DNA of 18,786 nt, from positions 1 through 18,786 of the forward strand of contig SFDT01000033.1 in NCBI GenBank assembly GCA_004558115.1. Direction: 5' to 3'. Positions 13,021-18,786 of this stretch are shown here, one piece after another. This DNA comes from Clostridiales bacterium. Its GTDB lineage: Bacteria > Bacillota > Clostridia > Oscillospirales > Oscillospiraceae. A program made the translations under genes and the position numbers. The first letter of the stretch is position 1. Each line of letters begins with the position of its first letter. The notes under the pieces were generated by a model. It was not told the DNA's origin. It saw nothing but the letters and a program-made list of their open reading frames with translations, and did not search any database.

Positions 13021-13302
13021 TTACTCAGCGACGTAAACAGAAGCCTGCTTACGATCCTTACCCAGGCGCTCGAAACGGAGCACACCGTCCACCTTGGCGA
13101 ACAGGGTATCGTCAGTGCCGATACCAACGTTCACACCGGGATGGATGTGAGTGCCGCGCTGGCGGACCAGGATGTTGCCGGCCTTGACAAACTGACCATC
13201 AGCGCACTTGGGACCCAGGCGCTTGGACTCGGAGTCACGGCCGTTCTTGGTGGAGCCGCCGCCCTTCTTGTGGGCGAAGAACTGAAGACCAATACGAATC
13301 AT
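13021..13302 (-). CDS. rpmA: 50S ribosomal protein L27 with Prp-cleaved N-terminus
   Basis: A 93-residue bL27. It starts MIRIGLQFFAHKKGGGSTKN: residues 1-9 are the extra segment ending in LQFF, which Firmicutes remove between F9 and A10 with the Prp protease, encoded immediately upstream. 'KNGRDSESKRLG' and 'GNILVRQRGTHIHPG' are typical of the family. L27 reaches the peptidyl-transferase centre with its processed N-terminus. ATG 13302 is preferred; ATG 13314 is only a few bases after the AAAGG and so badly placed. From 13302 the AAAGG lies a little far (about 11-12 nt). Confidence 0.95.
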   Translation of the reverse strand: MIRIGLQFFAHKKGGGSTKNGRDSESKRLGPKCADGQFVKAGNILVRQRGTHIHPGVNVGIGTDDTLFAKVDGVLRFERLGKDRKQASVYVAE

Positions 13303-13340
13303 GATACGGACCATCCTTTCTTTAGAATGATGGAGAGGAG

Positions 13341-13673
13341 TTATTCTTCCTCCAAAACTTCAATGTTGTCGGGGAACTCGTCGTGGAGCTCGGTAAAGTA
13401 GACCATCAGTCCCGTCAGAAGTGCCTGACAGGTGCTCTCCGCCGTGGGAGCCAGGCCCCCGGGGAGGCGGAGGGAGATGGACGTGTTGCTTTCCCGGACC
13501 TTCACAGATGCCGCCAGACCCAGCACGTCGTTGATGGTGGCCTCCACCAGGCGGATGGCGCTGGTGATGCCCGCGCAGACGATGTCCGCGCCCTCCTCGG
13601 CGTAGCCGCTGTGGCCCTGAGAGTCAAAACCGGTGATCCGGTCGCCCTCCATGCGGAATGTGATGGTGGTCAT
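13341..13673 (-). CDS. prp: Ribosomal-processing cysteine protease Prp
   Basis: A 110-residue Prp protease (formerly DUF464). The catalytic pair is H21 in SQGHSGYAEEGAD and C33 in DIVCAGIT. It removes the N-terminal segment of L27 that would otherwise block the ribosomal active centre. The gene lies between rplU and rpmA, the usual Firmicute order, and begins 2 bp after the rplU stop. No good Shine-Dalgarno is seen, so translation is probably coupled to L21. Confidence 0.95.
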   Translation of the reverse strand: MTTITFRMEGDRITGFDSQGHSGYAEEGADIVCAGITSAIRLVEATINDVLGLAASVKVRESNTSISLRLPGGLAPTAESTCQALLTGLMVYFTELHDEFPDNIEVLEEE

Positions 13674-13675
13674 GC

Positions 13676-13987
13676 TCAGACAGAGATCTTGCCGATCTCA
13701 ACCTTGGTGTAAGGCTGACGATGGCCCTGACGCTTGCGGTAACCCTTCTTGGCGTTGTACTTGAAGATGCGGATCTTCTTGCCCTTGCCGTTCTTGACGA
13801 TCTTGGCCTCCACGGAAGCGCCCTCCACGACGGGAGTGCCGAAGGTGGCCTTGTCACCGTCCAGGATAGCCAGGACCTGGTCGAACTTGACGGTGTCGCC
13901 GGCTTCCTGGTCCAGCTTCTCGATGTAGACCACGTCGCCCTCAGCGACCTTGTACTGCTTGCCGCCGGTCACGATGATTGCGTTCAT
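13676..13987 (-). CDS. rplU: 50S ribosomal protein L21
   Basis: A 103-residue bL21, starting MNAIIVTGGKQYKVAEGD and ending with 'KRQGHRQPYTKVEI', both family signatures. ATG 13987 is chosen; AAGGAG lies about 12 nt upstream. A further ATG at 14008 (MKELNQA) would contain the Shine-Dalgarno itself. It is the first gene of the L21-Prp-L27 operon behind a strong promoter and a short structured leader. Confidence 0.96.
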   Translation of the reverse strand: MNAIIVTGGKQYKVAEGDVVYIEKLDQEAGDTVKFDQVLAILDGDKATFGTPVVEGASVEAKIVKNGKGKKIRIFKYNAKKGYRKRQGHRQPYTKVEIGKISV

Positions 13988-14067
13988 TGCTTGATTCAAC
14001 TCCTTCATTTACGGGCTCGCTGTCGGGGGCGGCGCCTGGGCGCACTTGTAGACCCATTCAAAGCGGC
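13988..14067 (-). promoter_or_regulatory. Leader of the L21 operon, possible L21 autoregulatory RNA
   Basis: The roughly 80-nt transcribed leader contains a small GC hairpin (GCGC-CCAG-GCGC) and the stretch GGGTCTACAAGTGCG. Its place and size fit the L21 leader motif of Firmicutes, in which excess L21 is thought to bind its own mRNA. I could not match it base by base to a covariance model, so this is a candidate. Confidence 0.45.
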
Positions 14068-14073
14068 TTATCA

Positions 14074-14102
14074 AGTATATCAATGCAAAAGGGATTTGTC
14101 AA
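14074..14102 (-). promoter_or_regulatory. Promoter of the rplU-prp-rpmA operon
   Basis: On the minus strand TTGACA (14102-14097) is perfect and TATACT (14079-14074) is one base off, with a 17-bp spacer. It lies 40 bp after the end of the broken XRE gene. Confidence 0.85.
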
Positions 14103-14141
14103 CGGTTTTTGGAAGAAAAATGCGGAAAAATCATATGTTCA

Positions 14142-14985
14142 TCAGGAAAAGGGGGAGAGATCAGGGAGACGCTGGGTAGTGAGCCGGGTCAGGCCTGTTA
14201 CGGTGATGGCAACTGTGCCGGCATTTTCCCAGCCTTCCGGCAGAAGGTCCCCGCGATATGCCTCCGGAGGGAAGACATAAAACCCAAAGAAATTGCCCCT
14301 GTCCTCTAAAGAGGACATCGTACAGTGATGGCTCGGGGGAAGCTGGATGCCATTTATCGTGGTGCACATAGCGGAGGAACATTCCAGGCTGTAAGACTGC
14401 TTATCTATCCGCTTATCATAACAGCCGGAGACCAGCCGTCCGCCGGATTGGGTGCAGATGCCCTCTGCCTGAAAGGTAAGTGCATATCCGCCCAAACTGT
14501 TGGCGGCCTCTTCCAGACTTTGCACCGTGATCCGGCAGCCGCTGCCGTCCTCATACAGGACCTTGCCCACAATTGGTCAGGTCCAGCTCCAGACTGTACG
14601 CGCCGGGGAGTTCCTCCTGGGTGACGGCGTAGTTCTGGTTCCAGAACTGATACCGCAGACCATACCGCCAGGTGCCGACAAAGCCATAATTATTCAGTAT
14701 TATATAGATAATAGCCAATATAATGACTATTATGCCGCCGATCAGCGCCCAGCGGCGCTTGATGCGCTTCAAGTCCCGGGCTTGGGACACGCCGTAAATG
14801 ACCTCCGTCACCTCCGCGTCCAGGGCTGATGCGATGCGCTCCAGGGTGTCCACATCCGGCAGGGCCTTTTCCGTCTCCCAGGCGGACACCGCCTGCCGGG
14901 TGACAAACAGCCGCTCCGCCAGCTGCTCCTGGGTCATGTTCCGCGCGGTCCGCAGATGCTTGATATGTTTGCCCACGGATGCCAT
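14142..14985 (-). pseudogene. XRE-type membrane-anchored regulator, frameshifted
   Basis: The first frame (14985 down to 14551) encodes an N-terminal XRE helix-turn-helix (about 5-60, with TQEQLAERLFVTRQAVSAWE), a transmembrane helix (about 80-98) and the start of an outside domain, then stops after LDLTNCGQGPV. A second frame continues the same domain (KVLYEDGSGCRITVQSLEEA, to 14142) with no start codon or ribosome site of its own. The frames join if one base is removed in the 'aattgtggg' stretch (about 14566-14573); the restored protein would be 280 residues. AAAGGAGG precedes ATG 14985. This could be a real inactivating mutation or a base error. The intact part could still give a short DNA-binding, membrane-tethered protein. 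Its target is unknown; the adjacent ABC exporter is a possibility. Confidence 0.75.
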
Positions 14986-15014
14986 GGCGCCAGCCTCCTT
15001 TCCTTGCCGGCCCC

Positions 15015-15043
15015 AGTGTACCACCGGGCGGTGAAAAAGTCAC
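15015..15043 (-). promoter_or_regulatory. Weak promoter of the XRE gene with spacer palindrome
   Basis: On the minus strand GTGACT (15043-15038) and TACACT (15020-15015), each matching 4 of 6, lie 17 bp apart. The spacer holds the dyad CACCG-GG-CGGTG (15022-15033), which may be an XRE operator. There is no other obvious promoter in this short gap after the ABC genes. Confidence 0.45.
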
Positions 15044-15069
15044 GCAAACAGCCTTTGCGGCGGGAATGC

Positions 15070-16881
15070 TCAGGTAGCAAATCCGGCGTACTGCGTCATG
15101 TACAGCTGGTAATACTTTCCCTGCTTTTGCAGCAGCTCCCCGTGAGTTCCCTGCTCCACGATCTGTCCCTGGTCCATGACCACGATAAGGTCGGCGTCCC
15201 GGATGGTGGACAGTCGGTGGGCAATGATGATGCTGGTGCGGTTTTTCATCACCAGGCGCATGGCGTCCTGGATGGCCATCTCCGTCCTGGTATCCACGTT
15301 GGAGGTCGCCTCGTCCAGGATCAGGATGCGGGGGTCCGCAATGAATGCTCTGGCGATGGCCAGCAGCTGCCGCTGGCCCTGGCTGATGCTGGTGCCGCCG
15401 CCGGTCAGGACCGTGTCCCAGCCCTGGGGCAGCAGGCGCAGCAGCTCCTGACAGCGGCTCATTTCCACGGCGGTGTCCAGCTGGGACTGGCTGGCGTCGG
15501 GATTTCCGTAGGTCAGGTTGTTCCGGACCGTATCGGAAAACAAAACGGTGTCCTGCAATACAATGGCGATCTCCTTTCGCAGGCCGCCCCGGGCGATGCC
15601 CTGAATGTTCTGGGTGCCGATCCGGATCTCACCGCTGTCCGGATCATAGAACCGCATCAGCAGGTTGACCACGGTGGTCTTTCCGCTGCCGGTGGCGCCC
15701 ACAAGGGCCACTTTCTTTCCCGACGGCACCTCCAGGCTGAAATCCCGCAGCACGGGATGGCCCGGCTGGTAGGAAAACGTCACGTGCCGGAAGGAGACTG
15801 CCGCGCCTTCCTCCGCTGCCGGGGCGTCGCCGCTCTTGTCCTCGTCGGCTTCATCCAGAAGGGTGAACACCCGCTCGGCGCCGGCAATGGCGGTCTGCAC
15901 CTGGCCGTAGATCTGGGCGATCTCGTTGATGGGGCGGCTGAACTGCTTGGCGTATACGATGAACGCGGAGATCACGCCCACGGAGATCATGCCCCGGACG
16001 GCGAACCAGCCGCCGAACACGGCGATGATGACAAAGCCGATGTTGCCGATACAGTTCATGACGGGCCCCATGACGCCGCTGAAAATATCCGTCCGGATGC
16101 CCGCTTTCGTCAGTGCGTCCGAGGTGGCGCAGAACTCGTCTGTGGTCTGCTCCTGGTGGTTATAAGCCACCACCGTCCGGTAACCGGAGACCATTTCCTC
16201 CACTGCACCGTTCAGCGCGCCCAGGAGCTGCTGGCGGCGGCGGGCAAATTTCCGCACCTTTTGGGACAGAAATTTGGTGGCGCCGACGGTCAGCAACACG
16301 GTGACGCAGCTCAACAGCGCCAGCTGCCAGCAGTACCAGAGCATCATGGCAACGGTGCCGCACACCATCAAGATGCCGGAGAACAGGGAGGGCAGGGACT
16401 GGGACACCGTGGTGGAGATGTTTTCAATGTCGTTGATCATGCGGCTCATGAGATCTCCGTGGGAGTGGGTGTCCAGATATCCCACAGGCAGCTCCACGAT
16501 CTTGCCGAACAGTTCCTCCCGCATCCGTTTGACGATGCTCTGGCTCAGGCGGGCGCCGATCCGCCCCTGTACCAGCTGGCTGGCACTGTACAGGAAATAA
16601 GATGCCAGCATCCACAGAAGGACAGGGGCCAGCGGTCCGGGCCGCGCTCCGGCGATGACATCGATGGCCCGGCTCTGCAGGCTGGGCGCGTAGACACCGC
16701 AGGCGGTGCCCAGCGCCACAGCGGCCAGCATCCCGGCCACCAGCTTTTTCTCCCGGGCAAAATAAGACGATACCCGCCGCAGGGTATCCGCGGCGTTTTC
16801 CGCGTGCTCCACCTCTGCGAAACGGGTGGCTCGGTTGTTCATACCGGGAATGTTGCGTTCCACCAGCTTGGCGTCAGCCAT
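15070..16881 (-). CDS. ABC exporter half-transporter, catalytic-site subunit
   Basis: A 603-residue fused membrane and ATPase half-transporter of the multidrug exporter type. Six membrane helices lie in about 50-330. The ATPase domain has GATGSGKTT (Walker A, about 391-399), the signature SISQGQRQ (near 500), Walker B ILILDEATS with the catalytic Glu (about 521) and the H-loop AHRLS (about 553). It pairs with the next entry: their genes overlap by 8 bp. The layout matches heterodimeric exporters such as BmrCD, LmrCD and TM287/288, where this is the partner with intact catalytic residues. The substrate is unknown. The start is ATG 16881, with GAGGAGGGG upstream. No clear terminator follows before the XRE gene. 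Confidence 0.92.
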   Translation of the reverse strand: MADAKLVERNIPGMNNRATRFAEVEHAENAADTLRRVSSYFAREKKLVAGMLAAVALGTACGVYAPSLQSRAIDVIAGARPGPLAPVLLWMLASYFLYSASQLVQGRIGARLSQSIVKRMREELFGKIVELPVGYLDTHSHGDLMSRMINDIENISTTVSQSLPSLFSGILMVCGTVAMMLWYCWQLALLSCVTVLLTVGATKFLSQKVRKFARRRQQLLGALNGAVEEMVSGYRTVVAYNHQEQTTDEFCATSDALTKAGIRTDIFSGVMGPVMNCIGNIGFVIIAVFGGWFAVRGMISVGVISAFIVYAKQFSRPINEIAQIYGQVQTAIAGAERVFTLLDEADEDKSGDAPAAEEGAAVSFRHVTFSYQPGHPVLRDFSLEVPSGKKVALVGATGSGKTTVVNLLMRFYDPDSGEIRIGTQNIQGIARGGLRKEIAIVLQDTVLFSDTVRNNLTYGNPDASQSQLDTAVEMSRCQELLRLLPQGWDTVLTGGGTSISQGQRQLLAIARAFIADPRILILDEATSNVDTRTEMAIQDAMRLVMKNRTSIIIAHRLSTIRDADLIVVMDQGQIVEQGTHGELLQKQGKYYQLYMTQYAGFAT

Positions 16882-18616
16882 TGTCGGTCCCCTCCTCTCC
16901 GATCTGGGAACAGTAGATATCCTGATACGTCTTGCAGGATCGGAGCAGCACGTCATGTGTGCCGCAGGCTTCTACCTGCCCGTCCCGCAGGACAACGATG
17001 CGGTCTGCCTGCCGCACGGAGGCGATGCGCTGGGCGACGATGAGCTTTGTGGCCTCCGGCCTGGCCGCGTTCAGTGCTCCGTACAGGTCCGCCTCCGTTT
17101 TCAGGTCCAGGGCACTGGTGGAATCGTCGAAAATGAGGATCTCAGCGGGCTTCAGCACGGCTCTGGCAATGGAGAGGCGCTGCTTCTGCCCGCCGGAGAG
17201 GCTGTTGCCCTGCTCGGCCACCAAGGTGTCGTATCCCTCCGGCGCGGCGGAGATGAAGCCGTCCGCCTGGGCGGCCTTTGCCGCGGCACGCAGCGCCTCC
17301 TCTGATGCGCCGGGGTCTCCCCAGGCGATGTTCTCCCGGATGGAGCGGCTGAAGAGCTCGCTTTTCTGCGCCGCCACGGCGACCCTGTCCCGCAGTGCCT
17401 TCTGACGCCATTCCCGCACATCCACGCCGTCCACCAGCACCGACCCCGCCGTTACGTCGTAAAAGCGTGGGATCAGGCCCACCAGGGCGGATTTTCCGCA
17501 GCCGGTGGCGCCCATGATGGCCACGGTCTCCCCCGGCCGGATAGTGAGGTTAATGTGGCGCAGCACGGTCCGCCCGGTGCCGGGAAAGCCAAAGGAGACA
17601 TCCCGGAACGCAATGCTGCCGCGCCTTTTTGCTGTTTCTCCCGCAAAGCTGCCGTCCGCCAGCTCCGGTTGGCTGTCCAGGACCTCCCGCACCCGCTTCC
17701 AGGAGGCGATGCCTTTGGAGATGGTCTGAAACAGCATGACCAGATTCAAGATCCCGTTCAGCATCTGGGTGGTGTAGGTAATGGCCGCCATGATGGTGCC
17801 CGGTGTCGTCGTGCCGGCCGTCACCTGATAGGAGCCCGACAGCACCAGCAGCGCTACTACGATATACATCAGCGCGTTCATCACGGGGTTCATAAAGGCG
17901 AAGATCATCAGCACATGGAGCTGTGTCCCCACCAGGGCGTCATTTGCCTTTCCGAAGCGCAGCTTTTCATAGCCCTCCCGCACGCAGGCCTTGATGACCC
18001 GGATGCCGGACACATCCTCCTGCAAAATGCTGTTGATACGGTCCAGCTGCTCCTGAAGCCGCAGCAGCTGAGGCCCGGCCTTGTACAGGCAAAGGCCCAT
18101 GCAGCCGGCGAGCAAGGGGAACGCGCATAAAAGCATCCATCCAAACTGCCGGTTCAGGCGGAACATGCAAAAAATGCTGCCGCCCATCAGCATGGTGGTA
18201 CGGATCATGCCCCGGACGAACTGCGCCACAAGGTTTTGCACCTGGGTAATGTCATTGGTGACCCGGGTGACCAGAGACCCTGTTCCGAAGCGGTCCATCT
18301 GCGGAAAGGAAAAGGTCATGATCCGCCGGAAGCAGTCTTTTCGAATCTCATTGCCGATGTTCTGGCTGGTCAGATGTACAAACATATTGTTCAGAGCGCC
18401 GCATGCTCCGCCGAATAAAACCAGCAGGATCATAATGAGCCCCAGTCTCACGATCAGCTCCAGCCCGCCCGCGCCGGAGGCGTCCAGCTTCAGTACGCCG
18501 TCGTCCACGATCTGGCGCATCAGTCCCGGCTGGAGCAGGTCCATGGAGACCTCTCCCACCATGAACAAGGCGGCGGGAATGGCGAAGTACAGGTATTTTT
18601 TCGCATAGTTCCACAT
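16874..18616 (-). CDS. ABC exporter half-transporter, degenerate-site subunit
   Basis: A 580-residue partner of the preceding subunit. Six membrane helices occupy about 8-300. The ATPase domain has Walker A GATGCGKSA (about 367-375), the normal signature NSLSGGQKQ, but Walker B is ILIFDDST, with Asp where the catalytic Glu should be (about 495), and the H-loop reads AQRIAS, with Gln in place of His (about 528). This pair of changes is typical of the degenerate half in heterodimeric exporters. The start at 18616 has AGGAG at 18623-18627. It is the first gene of the pair, preceded by two terminator-like hairpins; an in-frame GTG extension to 18709 runs through one of them and is not likely coding. 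A drug or lipid export role is inferred from family only. Confidence 0.92.
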   Translation of the reverse strand: MWNYAKKYLYFAIPAALFMVGEVSMDLLQPGLMRQIVDDGVLKLDASGAGGLELIVRLGLIMILLVLFGGACGALNNMFVHLTSQNIGNEIRKDCFRRIMTFSFPQMDRFGTGSLVTRVTNDITQVQNLVAQFVRGMIRTTMLMGGSIFCMFRLNRQFGWMLLCAFPLLAGCMGLCLYKAGPQLLRLQEQLDRINSILQEDVSGIRVIKACVREGYEKLRFGKANDALVGTQLHVLMIFAFMNPVMNALMYIVVALLVLSGSYQVTAGTTTPGTIMAAITYTTQMLNGILNLVMLFQTISKGIASWKRVREVLDSQPELADGSFAGETAKRRGSIAFRDVSFGFPGTGRTVLRHINLTIRPGETVAIMGATGCGKSALVGLIPRFYDVTAGSVLVDGVDVREWRQKALRDRVAVAAQKSELFSRSIRENIAWGDPGASEEALRAAAKAAQADGFISAAPEGYDTLVAEQGNSLSGGQKQRLSIARAVLKPAEILIFDDSTSALDLKTEADLYGALNAARPEATKLIVAQRIASVRQADRIVVLRDGQVEACGTHDVLLRSCKTYQDIYCSQIGEEGTDNG

Positions 18617-18641
18617 ATTGCATCTCCTGATTCTGAGATAA

Positions 18642-18693
18642 AAAAAGACGTGTGGCGCAACTGGATTTACGCAGTTCTGCCACACGTCTTTTT
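18642..18693 (-). terminator. Strong hairpin just upstream of the ABC pair, possible attenuator
   Basis: A 15-bp outer stem (18693-18679 with 18656-18642), an internal loop, an inner AACTG/CAGTT stem and an 8-nt loop, followed on the minus strand by a T run ending about 10 nt before the ABC ribosome site. It would stop transcription coming from upstream. No promoter is visible between it and the gene, so it may be an attenuator. It is symmetrical enough (A run and T run) to also act on the plus strand. Confidence 0.75.
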
Positions 18694-18695
18694 GT

Positions 18696-18726
18696 ATAAA
18701 GAAAACCACTCGCTAAGCGAGTGGTT
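18696..18726 (-). terminator. Second hairpin with T-rich tail upstream of the ABC pair
   Basis: A perfect 10-bp stem (AACCACTCGC, 18726-18717 with 18713-18704), a 3-nt loop, then TTTTCTTT on the minus strand. It could end a minus-strand gene lying beyond the window, or be part of the ABC leader. The remaining 18727-18786 holds no ATG-started gene. Confidence 0.7.
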
Positions 18727-18786
18727 CAAAAGAGCTTAAGCGATGAATAAGAATCCCTGTTACAATCAAGTGTGCGGTCTGCCAAC

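Noticed and set aside
14551..14570. A separate gene for the C-terminal part of the XRE protein starting at GTG 14570
   Set aside because: No ribosome site at a useful distance, and its sequence continues the upstream domain directly, so a frameshift is the simpler reading.
14956..17043. A long open frame (about 695 codons) on the plus strand opposite the ABC exporter gene
   Set aside because: It is antisense to a well-supported ABC gene, has no recognisable domain, low-complexity His/Gly/Gln-rich composition and no ribosome site. It is a GC-rich shadow frame.
18617..18709. An in-frame GTG extension of the first ABC subunit
   Set aside because: It would start inside one hairpin and translate through another. 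ATG 18616 has a proper Shine-Dalgarno and the normal family start.

Overview
The window is GC-rich, densely coded bacterial chromosome from a spore-forming low-oxygen Firmicute. An Oscillospiraceae-type clostridium (Flavonifractor / Lawsonibacter / Intestinimonas-like) fits best, but this is an inference from gene content, not a database match. The spore signals are an alpha/beta-type small acid-soluble spore protein (SASP), a PdaA-type cortex deacetylase and two sigma-G-like promoters. The Firmicute signals are a T-box riboswitch, a Prp protease encoded between L21 and L27, strong AGGAGG ribosome binding sites and near-consensus TTGACA-17-TATAAT promoters. No insertion sequence, phage gene, CRISPR array, tRNA or rRNA was seen.

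Layout. 1-620: a DUF1836 protein whose perfect promoter leaves almost no 5' leader, closed by a terminator. 690-4390: a MarR regulator with twin operators, then an iron-type alcohol dehydrogenase and a class-3 aldehyde dehydrogenase in overlapping frames (probably one aldehyde/alcohol operon), then a Cu/Zn-SOD-like protein. 4410-6152 (minus): a SpoU-type RNA 2'-O-methyltransferase and a tocopherol-cyclase-like protein. 6261-7256: a TIGR01212/YtqA-type radical SAM protein. 7260-9700: PdaA-type deacetylase (minus), Rrf2 regulator (plus), SASP (minus) and an MnmM/YtqB-type tRNA methyltransferase (plus). 9711-11481 (minus): a stand-alone TrpB-like enzyme behind a tryptophan T-box. 11554-14102 (minus): Obg GTPase, then the L21-Prp-L27 ribosomal operon with its own promoter and leader. 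14142-15043 (minus): a membrane-anchored XRE regulator broken by a one-base frameshift. 15070-18616 (minus): two overlapping half-transporters of a heterodimeric ABC exporter with one degenerate ATP site, behind two terminator-like hairpins.

How it works together. Much of the window is translation and ribosome assembly (Obg, L21, L27, Prp and two or three RNA-modification enzymes) mixed with sporulation genes. The accessory content is the MarR-controlled dehydrogenase pair, the SOD-like protein and the ABC exporter. I see no large undescribed system. The most interesting items are regulatory: the leaderless DUF1836 gene, the paired MarR sites, the Trp T-box on an orphan TrpB-like gene, the hairpin leader of the ABC pair, and matching sigma-G-like promoters on pdaA and the SASP gene. 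The functionally open protein families are DUF1836, the tocopherol-cyclase-like protein and the signal-peptide-less SOD.
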